Shown: piece after piece, positions 1 through 11,707 of the stretch
How positions within the stretch are numbered: the first letter of the stretch is position 1
Layout of the letters: every line of letters starts with the position of its first letter
Source: Prostheceraeus crozeri
Taxonomy: Eukaryota > Platyhelminthes > Polycladida > Euryleptidae
NCBI GenBank assembly: GCA_907163375.1
Contig: CAJQUW010004594.1
Coordinates: 248,001-312,000, forward strand
Length of the DNA stretch: 64,000 nt
Direction: 5' to 3'
Made by a program: the position numbers and the translations under genes
The notes under the pieces: model-generated
Databases searched by the model: none
Seen by the model: only the letters and a program-made list of their open reading frames with translations
What the model was told of the DNA's origin: nothing

Positions 1-389
1 CACTTTCGATTTCGAGGAACTCAAGGGTGATACAGTCAGAATTGTTTCCGAATGTGAGATTTGCAATTTTTTGATGTCTTGAAGGAATTACCACGGAAAT
101 GAATGATCATGATTGTAATGCAGAAGGAATGATAGCATTTTACAGATCCTCCGTGCTATGAAAACCTTAGAGGGCAATGTTTTCTTAAATTAGCAAACAA
201 AAGTATTAAATTTAATTAGCAATTAGTATATAAATTTGCAAAATTTTGACTTTTTTAAAAGTGCTCAAATAATTTTTTGGACCACGGGAACGTAATCTCC
301 TCAAAAAATGAATATTTTCATATAAAAATGTTCACTGTATACAGATACTTTTTTGAGTCGAAACTCTACCTATATATCCTTACTCTATG
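1..389 (+). mobile_element. Right part of an 8-bp-TSD non-autonomous DNA transposon (family also at 48174 and 52379)
   Basis: This stretch aligns by eye with two other copies in the window (48174-49425 and 52379-53259), most clearly over positions 225-389. All end in a shared terminus reading ...TCTATG, preceded by a TTTTTTGAGTCGA block. The left end lies outside the window and the middle is deleted relative to the other copies. No coding capacity is seen. The family assignment to an 8-bp-TSD superfamily comes from the two complete copies, not from this one. Confidence 0.75.
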
Positions 390-3018
390 CTCAATACATG
401 CCATTTCATTCATGGTTCTGTTCCAGATATACACTGCTTACTAGTTAGTGATTAATTTTGAGATTTTCTCAGCTCTTCTGAGAGCAGATGAAATTGATGG
501 TTATGAATACAGTTAGCTCACTTCCGACAGAGGTTGATAGATACAAGATATTGAACAAGTAATTAATAATTAAACAAACTAATTAAGCTTCCAATGTCGA
601 TCTTGTAAAAATAGCATGTAAAAATACAATGGGGATTATTGACAGCTTCTGAGTAAGCGCTATACTCTAATGCAAGAAAACGTATAATTTTCTTTCTATG
701 TCTTCAGCTTCGTTTTGAAACTTAATTCTGTTATACGGTACCAGAATATGAGTGCCGGTACGGAATTGGCACCCTTTTTCAGAGAAGTGGTACCGAGGTT
801 AAACCATAATCGTGTCATTTAGAACATTCAATAAATAAAAATATGGAGTGATTAAAACCAATGCCAACTATACGTTAACTGACAGCCGACGTAAAACTTA
901 CGTATCAATACAGAAAAGCATGGAATAACTAGCAACTGAATTACATGTAAATATGCATGGATACGCAGTTTGCACATAAAAGACAGAGATACTTATACGG
1001 GCCTTAGTGGAATGAGAAAGTAGTTGAATTCACGGCTCTCTTGATGAAGCATCAGAATCAAGGAAATAATTATAAAAATGCTGCAGTATTGAAGAGGAAG
1101 TGACTCCGTTGAGACTAAATATCATAGTTACTGATTAAACCAGCATTTAGAAAATTGAAAATTCTTCCATGAGTTGACTTTGCAATCTGGAAAATTGCAA
1201 GTCGTTATATTTCCATGCCGCTAAAAAGTCGGAGTCGCAAAAAATTATCAACTACAATTCCGACACTGTGGCTTAGGCCAACCCACCGATCGGTATGTTC
1301 TTTCTCAGATACATGTGTCCTCTCGATAATGTGCATTCAATCGATCAAATTGATAAAACTCAAAACCGGCGCCGTGGCCTTGCGGTAGAGTGTTTCAAAT
1401 CTGGGTCTGGACAAAACCCAAAACATTTGAAATAAGTACACTCTGCATTCTTGCTAAACACTCAGCGCGAAAGAAAGAGAGTGGGATAAATGGAAACTCG
1501 GCCATATGAAAGAACGGCGCTTCGCCGAATGTGCTTCCGAGAAAAAAACAAGGAATATTTAAACTGACCGAAATGAAATTTAACGTGCAGTAAATATCAT
1601 GGTAAGTAGCAAGTAGAGGGTAGAAGCATAGATATCTAAAATAAAACACATTGTGCGTAATTGAGCTATGGTACAATGTGGAAAAAGGAAGGCAGCAATG
1701 TGTTCCGTAATGATAATTTCTCTATCCATGCATGTGAAAGACATTTTTGAAATCTCAATCACCGCATATATCTACATGTGTATTCATATCATTGCTGCCC
1801 GCTTTTTTTCCTACATTGCTGCCCAGTTCGTCTCAATTGCGCACAACTATCAACATAGCTTCTTTCGGGCAACAATGTAAAACATTTGAGGGCGCTAATG
1901 CCTCCTCAAAAATACATGTTAATGTTATGTTGTTAAAGATGTCTACATCTAGCCAATACAATAAAAAATATGATATTTTCTATGTTAATTCATTGACATA
2001 GATTCTAGCAGTGAGTGAGTTGAAATAGTTGAAACATTGCTCTTTTAACATCACTTTCAATTAAACACATTACAAAAGTTTTGAGTTACACTTCGATGCC
2101 AAAGATATTCATTTCATAGATATCCTAGTTACATATCTCTGCAAATCAATGGCCGCATTCATTGATATGATCTGCTTTGAAAGTAATTTTTTCAGTGTTA
2201 TTGTATATATTCGCAAGTTATGATATAATTGTATCATGTAATTTGTATGGTTGATCGCGATGTCTATATCCAACAATAGCAATGTAGGAATACCATATGA
2301 GATTTCTCGGTCAGTAATGTACAAATCAGATGCCGCGTTAGCAGCCGACGAATGTGTTGCGATAATAACAGAAATAACGCTGTTAACTAACTGGTGGCAT
2401 TTATTTACCTCAAAACTAGTGTTTTCTGCTTTTGTTGGGTAAATTTAAGGCCCTTCGAAGAAATATTCTGAAAATGAAACAAATCGCTACATTATCTATC
2501 TATACTACTGTCAAAATATTTACCTATAAACTTCAAGAAAACACTGTCAAACTATATATTTTCTGAAAGCCTATTTGGTGGCGGTTTTGAATATCACAAG
2601 GAGAATGATTCAAATTGCTTTATGCGCTTGTCAAAATAAGTCAAAGAAAATTTGGGGCTTTCGGGTTTATGGGCCTCTAGGAACCACCAATTTCAAAAAC
2701 AATTAATTCAACAACATTCAAATGATAGATCCGAAAATTCTCTTTCAGATGATTATAAATTTGTCGATATTTCCTAATAGCAAAAAAATTTGGAAGGTGT
2801 TGAAAAATGTACGTGTCCGTAGATTTATGCCAAGTTTCCGACTTGCTGTCGCGCACTGTACATCTATTCATAGACTTCCTATAACAGAACATTCCTCTGC
2901 AATTCAGAAGTCTATGATCTTAGTATGTAACTTCTATGTTATTAGTATTGAAAAATGACGTCAGGGTAATGCCATTATTCCTATATTATTGCACCATAGA
3001 TTTAGAAATATAAGTAGA
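390..3018. other. No recognised gene; AT-rich spacer
   Basis: Open frames here are short and have no recognisable domain. A tRNA A-box-like string (TGGCCTTGCGGTAGAG, about 1376-1391) resembles the head of the SINE at 61795 but has no convincing B box, so it is at best a SINE fragment. Confidence 0.4.
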
Positions 3019-3112
3019 CAATGTATGATTGTTATGCTGGTTTGAAGTGCGGCAATGACCATGAGTATCTATGGTCATTGCCGCACGCCAAACCAGTATA
3101 ATAATCACATTG
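3019..3112. repeat. Imperfect hairpin at the 5' end of the Crypton
   Basis: Two arms of about 45 bp face each other. The inner part GTGCGGCAATGACCAT is matched by its exact reverse complement ATGGTCATTGCCGCAC, and the outer parts (CAATG...ATGCTGGTTTG and CAAACCAGTAT...CATTG) match with a few differences. The GTGCGG...CAATG motif recurs in the 5103-5123 palindrome at the other end of the element. Confidence 0.8.
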
Positions 3113-3315
3113 TTCAATAGAAATTTATGGAAGTCATGAAATGGATATTTACTTGACAGGCTTATCGATAGCTCTAATTCTGATTTCTAAGCTAATATTC
3201 TGGATAATCTATGTAGTCAATCCGTGACATAGTATTGTCTGCACGCTTTTTCAAATCTATTTGAAATATCTCACATCATTTAGTCATCTCAGTTCAACGT
3301 TATTACGCTATCATT

Positions 3316-5019
3316 ATGGATGCCAGACTGATTAATTTGAGCAGATTTCCCAACAACATGATAAGTGGGCTCACCAGTGATCAAATTTCGGCTGAAATAG
3401 ACAGACAGTATATAGAGGATAACGTCATTTGTGATGATGACTTCTCCGAACATTATATTGACGACATAGAACCGCTTTTTGGACTTGCACCGGATCTCAA
3501 TGATGAAAATAGTATCAAAGATCTTGAAGGTAAGTAAACGTTTTATTCCTTACCAATATTCCATAACAATATATCGGTAAATATGCAGAACAAAATGAAT
3601 TTCTGTGTTGAGTCGATAAAACAATAAAAACGTGGTTCATCCACTAATTACACTAACTAATGTACATATAATTACAATACTATATTTTAATCGATATTTC
3701 TGTAAATGACAACTTGCTAATTAAACTGCATCCTCAAAATATTGTTATTCCATTTCAGATGATGTAACCGCAATGGAAAAATCAATGCAAATTGAATCAA
3801 GCATCAAACAAGAAAAGCATCACATGAAGATGTTTCATAACTTCTTGGAAAAGTATCCTGCTTTAAGCATTGATTTTAAACAGTGTACTGAGAGTGAATT
3901 AGCAAAAGTATTACGTTTGTTTTATGGATCTTTGAAGAAAAATAATGATAATAAATATGCCCCCGCCAGCCTCATATGTATTAGAGCGAGCATCTTTCGG
4001 TATTTTATGAGGTCGAGAAAGATAAACATAATTACTGACGATAGATTTAATACTCGATACGATAGATTTTATTCACTGCGAATAAAACATTGAAATGCTT
4101 GGCCCGTAAATTCATCGCATGCGGAGGTCAAGTTAAGCATTTTCAAGCCATCGAATCTGAAGACCTCAGTAAATTATCGGTTTATTTTGATCGCAGTAAT
4201 CCGACAGTTCTATTACACAAGACGTATTATAACATCATTTACTATTTCGGGACTAGAGGGAGAGAATGGTTCCGTAATTTGAGGGAGGATCGTTTCATAT
4301 TTGATAAGGACTCTGAGGGACTCGATATCGTTAGTTTTAACGAAGGAAAAATTAAAAACGTAGGTAATGTTCTCACACGGGAAGGGATGGAGAATGTGAA
4401 GGAAGCGTTGATGGTATCAAGTGAAAACAAGGCTGAATGCCCTGTTACATGCCTGAAATTATTTTTAGAAAAGCGCCGTGAATCAATTGTTGATGGTGAT
4501 TCATTATCCACCCCTTTTTTCCTTAAAGCCAGAAAAAAATTTTCGAGCAATTCTTGGTATTGCGAGAAGCAGCCCATAGGTGTAAATACTCTCGGGAAAC
4601 TTATGAGTATTATTTCAAATGAGGCTCAGTTAGGAAAGTCTTACACAGCTCACAGTATCCGACCAACAGTTATCTCCGAACTATCCCAAGCCGGTTATAA
4701 ATTGACGGATATTTGCAAAATAACTGGTCATAAGCAGACGAAGACTGTAGAGAGATATCTGCAATATGGATGTCGACGAAAGTCAGAAATGAGGAGAATG
4801 AGCCAAAGTTTGAAAATAAGTTTGCATCAAGAGAAATCGGAAGAAGAAGATAAAGAGGAAGAGAAACAAGTCAGTGTGATGGTCAAAAGAGCAAAAGATG
4901 TGCAAAGTTCACAAGACGTGATCATATGTGAATCGGAAGAAATAGTGCAAAAAACTGTTGAAAGAATGCCGACTGCCGTTCTTGAAAAGAATGGTGCCAG
5001 GCTAATGTTTTTTCTTTAG
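3316..5019 (+). pseudogene. Crypton tyrosine recombinase, two exons, one frameshift
   Basis: A DNA strand-exchange enzyme of the phage-integrase fold. Exon 1 (3316-3529) starts at an ATG and ends at a consensus donor (G/GTAAGT). An acceptor (CATTTCAG) precedes 3759 and restores the same frame, giving an acidic N-terminus joined to a helical core-binding region. At about 4075-4090 the frame shifts by one base; the catalytic half continues in the other frame to 5019. In that half the family residues are visible: first Arg in TRGREWF, the HxxR box as HSIRPT, the GH of TGHKQTKTVERY, and the nucleophile Tyr in the same string. A basic, glutamate-rich tail follows. One break only, so the copy is fairly young. 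It could instead be an exon boundary missed by eye, but no clean GT-AG pair was found there. Confidence 0.8.
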
Positions 5020-5102
5020 ACATTTCTGTGTTTTTTGCACAGATGGTATAATTTGATGTCATCATGTGTTTTTTATGGCATTTTTGAAAAATAAAAAAAG
5101 CG

Positions 5103-5123
5103 TGCGGACAATGATTGTCCGCA
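5103..5123. repeat. Perfect 21-bp palindrome at the 3' end of the Crypton
   Basis: Ten-base arms TGCGGACAAT and ATTGTCCGCA flank a single G. It lies just after the AATAAA string and before the 18-bp terminal inverted repeat. Its sequence echoes the 5' hairpin (GTGCGG-CAATG). Confidence 0.85.
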
Positions 5124-5175
5124 GGCCTTTTGGCATTGTCAGAACTATGACTTTTGCATTTCTATTGAACAATGT

Positions 5176-5695
5176 TAATACTCATCTATAATCAATAAAA
5201 ACTCTTGAACTCGCTCCTCTCGTTCTGCATTTTCAATGTCGTGTAGACATCGTATTAACATTTGGAAGGTATTCACTTCCTAACAAAAGACTGAGAGCGC
5301 TTGCTGAGTCATCTCTCCGAATGATTGAGTGTAGCACTCACCAAAACGCTTCACAAATTTGAAACTTTTGACTTTGTGAATTCTCATTTCAACTGGAAGA
5401 GCTTCCGTATGATGATGAATTGAAAGGTGTATCAACTTAAGTAATCTTGCTCAGACATTATTGACATGAAGAATACACTCCGCTTCCTTTTTAAATTGAC
5501 AATATCTCTCTCATTATCCTTACCCTTCGCTTCCTCTATCTCATGCTCATCTTTATGACAATCCTCGATTGCTATCATCGGCTGCAGAGATCAGTTTTCA
5601 TTTGAGATTAATTTGAGCCTCTATGAAAATTTCCACAGTCATCGTCACAATATCCCAGCAGTTTTCGTTTTTGGGCGGTTATGCTACTGCATATG
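5176..5695. other. No recognised gene
   Basis: AT-rich spacer between the Crypton and the next MITE. No open frame, RNA gene or repeat is supported. Confidence 0.4.
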
Positions 5696-6136
5696 CACTG
5701 TAAACCGTACACGTAAATCGACAATTATCCTACAAAATTACTGACAAAATCAACCGACGATTGTCACCTCCAATAACCTGCGATATCCAACGAATTTGTA
5801 GGTTCTCCACCGACATCGAAGCAGATGCTTTGTATGCAAATTAACTAAACAAAAACTGCTGTTGAATATTGATTGATCTTTTCGATTAGTGATTGCTTGA
5901 CTTTTGGGCAATCTGTATTATTGTGTGGCAAAACCATGATTTATTTTGACATAATTTAATTAATTACCTACATTTTTGATGAAATTTAAGTTATTATTCG
6001 TTGCTGTTCATTTTGTCGCTTTTTGTCAGATATTGTAGGTGTTCAGTGGCAATCATCCTACAAGAACTAATAATGACCAACAAAATAGATTTTGAAGGAT
6101 AAATGTCTGTCAATTGTCAGTCAACGGTTTACAGTG
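5696..6136 (+). mobile_element. MITE with CACTGTAAACCGT terminal inverted repeats (copy 1)
   Basis: Ends read CACTGTAAACCGT and ACGGTTTACAGTG. The whole 441 bp reappears in the opposite orientation at 24809-25230, with shared internal blocks such as TTTGCATACAAAGCATCTGC on one strand. No coding frame. The second copy is flanked by TA on both sides, this one only on the right, so a TA target (Tc1/mariner-like) is suggested but not certain. Confidence 0.85.
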
Positions 6137-7920
6137 TACAAGAAGTATGAAGATTATGTCAGGAAATAGTTTTTATTAAATACAGCAGAGTGGTGGTAAC
6201 TGTGTGTTGAATGTAAATGGAACGTCAGTCAAACAGAATGCCTGAAAAATCATGAAAGACTGTCACTACAAACACAAGTTTTCACGATCGAGCAGCATCA
6301 TAGTCGTTGAGCAGCATTTTCTACAAAGTGACCAAAAACAGTGGGTTTTGGGGAGTCTTGGGGACCCAACAGCTTGGGTACCCCTCCCCCAAGAGTGAAA
6401 ACCCAAGAATAAAGAAATTGACTTGGAAAAATTCTACCTAAGTATGCGTATGACCACATTATGTCATAGCAAGTCATCTACATGCAAGCTTAAATGTATG
6501 TACATGTAAATATGTAACCTACTTCAACCACACGATTGGTCTTTCTATGATAAAACTGTGCTATCATCAACTTTGATAAAGACCTACCGTAAATGTCTAT
6601 CTGATAGTTTGTTTAATTAGCTTTTTAAATTATGCTTTGATTACCTATGGCTTCCTTGTGAATTTAATCCATTAAACTAGATGTAATGCATATTGTGTTA
6701 GACAGAATTTTGTATATATCATTTGTGTGAAATAAAACAAATAATACATGAAAAAATGCAGTATACTAAACCAATGCCTGTATAACGCTTATGCTGTTAA
6801 ATTGGTTGCCCACAACAATTCGTAGTTAACTTGCTTCATTTATCCTCTTGCCTTGAAAGTTAAAAATTTCGGCCTATATTGTATATTCTACTATTAAGCT
6901 ACATGTATTAGAAATAGAAAGATATTGGCATCATTAAATGCAGTGACATTCTTTGATGATTGCTTCTTACGATTAGTAAAAATATCGTTATATCTACATT
7001 TGTGCTATTTTCATCTTATACGAGGCCTATGTTATGTGTGTTTCGTTTCTCGATCAGACATGTTGTAAGGAATGTAGTTTAGTCATGCATGTTGTTCTAA
7101 TTAGGAAATTATTAGGCTGTAGACGTAAACAGGGTTGATGATATTAATCCCCGAGATAACCTATGCCGATAATTAAAACTTTTAGCTGAATATTAATATG
7201 GCCTCAATTCCGCAATAACAAATTCATGTAATAAATAGTAATTAATATGAACATTAGAGACATATTAATTGGATAGCAATATATACAATATGGTATGATT
7301 CAAAATATCTTCAAGCAATTTTAAATCTAAATCAAAATTCCAAGCATGTTCTGGAAATTGTTGCTCCACTTCAATAGAGAAATAGTCACTCTTGGGTCCA
7401 ATCTAGGGGGTATCCAAGCCCAAGTTTGGATCCAACCTCGTATGTACCAATCATTAGCAATCAATACAAATACAAGTCTTCGCAAATTGTTCAATCTTAC
7501 GAGTCGTTCAAATCCTCCAGTAACCAAAATTTAGACCCAAACTTATCGGGTTTGTTTGGCATATATTGGATGCATACATCTCGCCTTGCATGGTAATCAC
7601 TGTTCATCAACGGTTAGATTGACATCAGACTTGAAGGCTCTGATGCAGTTCTCAATAAATGAATTCCACACTGACGAAACTAATGCAAATATGTCAGTAG
7701 CCAACCGCACACTTCACTGTTCCTTCACACTGTTCATGGTACACTCCAAACGTAACATGGCCTGCACTTATCTGCAATCACTAATCTAAAAACAGATAAC
7801 GAGAGCCTACCAGAAGCGAATGAAAGTTCAAGCCAAACAAAACATCAATTAATTTGGTCAGGCAAAATACATGTTATTTTTGAGCTGCGTAAAAATCCGA
7901 CGATGCTGTGCATTAAATGT
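6137..7920. other. No recognised gene; one imperfect hairpin
   Basis: AT-rich spacer. An imperfect hairpin at about 6341-6405 has arms GGGTTTTGGGGAGTCTTGGG and a C-rich counterpart ending GAAAACCC. Short open frames near 7327-7534 have no recognisable domain. Confidence 0.4.
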
Positions 7921-8330
7921 CAATAGTAGTCGTAGTAGTATTGTTTATTGACAACAGAATGGAAATCATACAGACATTTAGCATTTTCATATGTACACAT
8001 TTTTGAGATACGAGTATGCATTTAGATGAAGACAAAAGTAAGCATAAAAGTAACTAATCTCACAAAGAATTTGCTAAGCGAATCACGTATGGGATGAAAG
8101 ACATGCATCTCGCAGAAGTGCGTGTTAACTCGGAGTAGAATTTGGAAGTCCTCGGCATGCGGTCAGGTATCAAACCATGTAGCAGATGGTCTGGTTTTTC
8201 TGCAATTCCCAGACAGAGTTGCAAGCTGCGTGTCTGCCGCCGAACGGTGACAATATCCAGAGGACAATATCCAATCTTCGCCAATATCACTGCACTAATT
8301 TGTGTGACAGCATGCCTGAAATCGCTCATG
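7921..8330 (-). mobile_element. LINE 3' end: reverse transcriptase C-terminus plus 3' UTR
   Basis: A minus-strand frame (8329 down to 8060) ends in a string reading SFIPYVIRLANSL, the degenerate form of the SFIP..IRLWNSLP motif that closes many non-LTR reverse transcriptases. About 25 residues upstream lies a segment resembling the usual LxxRR..R..L helix. Downstream is a short 3' UTR with AATAAA and a CTACTACGACTACT tail near 7925-7950. Only the last 90 codons remain, a typical 5'-truncated LINE. The clade cannot be set from so little. Confidence 0.6.
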
Positions 8331-8672
8331 TTATTTTTTTGAATTCAGGCTTAATGAACGATGCTTTAGAAGATGTCATTAAAAAATGTGAAAAATTTGG
8401 GCTTTATAGACAAGGGCGTAGAACCCCAACACCCTGATTCGAGAACCATTGCTCTATTGAGTTCTATTGGTATGATGTTCCATCATATTGCTATCTTTCG
8501 CATCCATCATTTCTTGAAACAGTTTTGAATAACTTTCTGCCAACATCGTCGGTCTTGAAGACATAAAATTAAGACCTCCGCGGACAATTGCAGAAAAATT
8601 CTCCAATATCGTGACACTAACACTTTGTTTTGCGGTTGGAGCACAATTATTTAACCCTAGGACTACCAAGGT

Positions 8673-9151
8673 AATAGCCAACCTAGACCCACTACAAAAA
8701 GAGACGTCGGTCTGACGTCGAAAACGAACTCGTTCCGAGGAACAGAATGTCCGCATGGCCGATGGTCGGTACGACGTCGGAAACCGAGAAGCCTTATTAT
8801 AAAAAAGACACCCTAGGCCTCCTACCTGCTATTTTACAACCAGGATGTCTATGGAATTACATGAAAACGTCAATTAATAAGGAATTAAGTGTTGCATATT
8901 TTTCTTTCCCTTTCTGAAGCTAGTTTGAGTAATCAATATCATCACAATCATATCCGCGCACGTCTTCATGTGTTCAATGTCTTGCTACAATTAGCTCAAT
9001 CAAAAAGGCCATTTTTATCATAGTTTCTGCATAAATTCAAGGAAATGAGGTCACAATTAGCATGTAAAGGGTAAAAAATTTCCCGACCTTTTTCCGACTA
9101 CCATACCTCGTTCCGACGTCTTTCCGGCGAATCTTTTTGTAGTGGGGAATG
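8673..9151. mobile_element. Non-autonomous element inserted in the left end of the piggyBac copy
   Basis: The 8-mer ACCAAGGT occurs at 8665-8672 and again at 9152-9159, exactly flanking this 479-bp segment. Removing one copy plus the segment restores a left piggyBac end matching the right end for about 40 bp. Near its own ends lie inverted strings CCCACTACAAAAAGA and TCTTTTTGTAGTGGG, and GACGTCGG-type motifs near both ends. The 8-bp duplication fits a hAT-like origin; CACTA-like ends argue for another superfamily, so the class is open. Confidence 0.75.
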
Positions 9152-9262
9152 ACCAAGGTGTGATAAATTTTATCACACCTAGATTTTAAGCTCTTGTCTT
9201 GCAAATACTATATGTATTAAGTCATGTGTAGGCATAAGTTATGTCTTGCTTTAATATAAACC

Positions 9263-9791
9263 TCATCGGTTCTCCAATTGCTTCCAAATGACTTGTGAAA
9301 TAAAAAATGAAAACGCTAATTGCCAATGAAATGTCCATATTATTGTACACAGAGAACAACATTTTGCAATGTTCAAAAACAAATTGACATGGTGAAATCT
9401 AGCTGAAGTCTTCCTCAACACATGACAAACAGATTTCAATTGAGTGCACTTTGCATAGGAATTGTTGGCACCGAACACATTACTTGGAAGTGAGGGTGAT
9501 ATTCCGGCTCGCTTTCTCCTCTGCGCGGCACTTCGTGCAGCGCTGTCTTTGAGAGGAAGTCGTTGTGCTCGGCATCTGATGCGGCCTATTCGCCAGACGC
9601 ACCATAGCTCGCATGATACTGTTTGACAGTCCAATCGGCCTCTGAATTCGAAGGTGGATGAATTGGAGTACAAGTTCTTTGGCTAGGGAGTAAAGAAAAT
9701 TTCTTCTACCGTGTCGACGTGAATTGTCACCCATGTCCGCAGCATTCAGGCACACCAGAGAGAAAGTGTTCACACCAACGACATCGAGCAT
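9263..9791 (-). pseudogene. piggyBac transposase C-terminal remnant
   Basis: Reading on the minus strand from 9791, the frame opens with MLDVVGVNTF, a close match to the conserved MxDxxxxNA(Y/F) segment late in the piggyBac RNase H domain. It continues through GRRNFLYSLAKELVLQFI, the helix normally preceding the cysteine-rich end, then RCTKC, the first Cys pair of the C-terminal zinc-binding domain that recognises the transposon ends. The frame stops at 9480; a second Cys cluster is visible in the neighbouring frame down to 9263, so the domain is frameshifted. Just upstream, the expected W-P before the segment is present but followed by a stop. The DDD catalytic core is gone, so this is a dead relic. 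Confidence 0.75.
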
Positions 9792-10161
9792 GTTTTGGAA
9801 ATGAACTTAAGGCCATCACCTTACCATCAATCGCACGGAGTACTGCTTGCACATTTTGTCACACACATCTACTCCACTCTTCGTTTTATTGTAAACAAAC
9901 ATGATGTCGCTCTTTTTCTTTTGTTTTTCTTGAACATTTCTGTCATGATGCTTAATACAATGGCATGGTGCATGATACAGTAGCAGCTGCCAACTGAAAA
10001 CTGAGGTGAATAACTAACTTCAATTCCTTTCAGCATTCATGTTACATAGGTAGGATAAAATCAACAAAAGAAGAGCGGGTGAAAACCGTTTATTAACTTT
10101 CCATGAGGAGATTTGTTCAAGGTGTGATAAATTTATCACACCTTGGTAATCCTAGGGTTAA

Positions 10162-11624
10162 TGCAACGGTGATAGACAGAACCGTCAGATTTTTGTTTCA
10201 TAGACGAAAGCTACTTTCTCACAAGATTACAAGATTGCGGTTCAAGAGTTCAGTTTCTTGGGTGACTCTCAGTCGGATTGAATGAGGCAGTTACTCAGCA
10301 GCATTCTCCTCAAAGTCTACTTAGGCCAAGAGTGTGACCACTCGAGCCACTTTCCTCACCGTCTGCCAATCAGGAGACTCACCCAACGAGCCTCAATCGG
10401 TGCAGACGTCTTCACATTCTTTCTCTTATGTTTTCGAAAACGTAAGACGGTTCTTGCAGTCGTAAGTCCATGTACATCGAGAATCTATGTTGAATTCGGT
10501 GACAAAGGCCGATATGGTTGTCAAACGAGATTAAGCTGTCCAAAAGTCAAAGAAGGAGCTTATTGTGCCATTACACACCACTTACAGATACGTTACTCGT
10601 ACGTGCATGTAGCAGGAATTTGCTCAGTATTCGATGCCGTACAAGAGATGGTTCTCATTTCCTAGAATTCATCAAGAAGAGGAAGAACGCTTTAAATTGT
10701 CTATTTTAGTCTTCCTGTTTCCTCTGTAATCCTTCTCCCTATACGTGTATGTATGTATTTCCTTCTATTTTTTCTCGAACTCATACTTTCTGATCTTAAC
10801 AATTTTCTTGTGCGATTCAACTTTCAGTTGTACAATCTTAATGCCCGTTTTGGTTTTTCAACTATTATATTTTATTTTATCTATTAATTTTTTTATTATT
10901 CACTTTTATTATTTTTGGTGTTGAGTGAGTTTCCATTGCTGATATTCATGATATTGCTTTGTTGCACTCAGGCCGCAGACACAAAAAATAAGCAATCAAC
11001 TGTAAGCCTGCAAGGCATCGTTAGCTAGTGGCTTCAAGAATCTACACTAACCATCAGCTGTAAGCCATAAGCCATTTTGACAATATTTCTCATGACAGGT
11101 AATACAAGCAGGCAGAAGAAGAAAACATATGTGTGTATTTTTTATATTTATTTCACAACGTCGGTTCTATTGGAGACAATCGTCCAAGGATTCTCAACCG
11201 GTTGACGGCTCATGAATTATTGCTTATCCTATGAGCATCCGTTACCTAATCAAAGGCGGTTTATGGCTTATCGTATGTGCCTCATGTCTTAGAGAAGAGC
11301 GACTGCAACGTCTCAGCGTCTGTACAAGAAGAAAGATTTTGATTATCACTTTCCACATTGCTAAATAGGAAGATTACTAAAAAATTAAATGTCTTTACTT
11401 CAGATTTGAGGTGCTTCAGTGATAGTATGCTAAGTAAATGGTGCATCAACATGCACTGTGAATTTATCTAAATGTTATTTTCCATGTGACCTCATTCATG
11501 CATAATGTATACATACTTCAAGAAACAATTATCAATGCTCCTAACAGTCACGAACAATAGTAATATAAATTTACGTATGCTAGAACTTAAGAAGCAGTAT
11601 AATTTCACAAGCGGAAAATAAATG
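10162..11624. other. No recognised gene
   Basis: Contains a 127-codon open frame (10282-10665, +) without a recognisable domain or splice context, and a long T-rich tract around 10850-10920. Nothing else is supported. Confidence 0.4.
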
Positions 11625-11690
11625 CGCATCTTGGTGGATTTGAACCAGCATTGGGCGAACGCTCCAACAACTGAGCTACTGATCTTTATT
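11625..11690 (-). repeat. tRNA-like pseudogene or SINE head
   Basis: On the minus strand the strings TAGCTCAGTTGTTGGAG (A box and D arm) and GGTTCAAATCCACC (B box and T arm) occur in the right order but only about 26 bases apart, so the anticodon arm is mostly missing and no cloverleaf can form. It sits directly against the left end of the satellite-bearing element. Confidence 0.45.
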
Positions 11691-11707
11691 ACTTTCTGAT
11701 TAAATTC

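Larger units (their letters stand above)
3019..5175 (+). mobile_element. Crypton-type tyrosine-recombinase DNA transposon with hairpin and inverted-repeat ends
   Basis: The element encodes a tyrosine recombinase and nothing else (no reverse transcriptase), which is the definition of a Crypton. A near-palindromic hairpin sits at 3019-3112. An 18-bp perfect inverted repeat (ATTTCTATTGAACAATGT) lies at 3107-3124 and 5158-5175, and a second perfect palindrome (TGCGGACAAT/ATTGTCCGCA) at 5103-5123. An AATAAA string near 5090 follows the coding region. Classic Cryptons lack terminal inverted repeats, so the structured ends are unusual; the outer boundaries are therefore inferred rather than proven. 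Confidence 0.7.
8655..10157 (-). mobile_element. Internally deleted piggyBac element with TTAA target duplication
   Basis: TTAA lies at 8651-8654 and 10158-10161. The ends are CCCTAGGACTACCAAGGT and, inverted, CCCTAGGATTACCAAGGT. Each continues into a palindrome (GGTGTGATAAA...TTTATCACACC), at 10118-10141 on the right; on the left it is pushed to about 9157-9179 by a 479-bp insertion. CCCTAG after TTAA is the classical piggyBac start. The interior keeps only the C-terminus of the transposase (9263-9791, minus strand). Confidence 0.85.

Noticed and set aside
1376-1430. SINE head
   Set aside because: Only an A-box-like string is present; no B box at the expected distance.
8690-9144. CACTA (EnSpm) transposon based on CACTACAAAAAGA ends
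   Set aside because: No 3-bp target duplication at those ends; the flanking ACCAAGGT duplication places the real boundaries slightly outside and gives 8 bp.
10282-10665. 127-codon + frame
   Set aside because: No domain, no splice context, base composition like the flanks; also overlapped by another frame.
11625-11690. Functional tRNA gene on the minus strand
   Set aside because: A and B boxes are too close and the anticodon arm cannot form.
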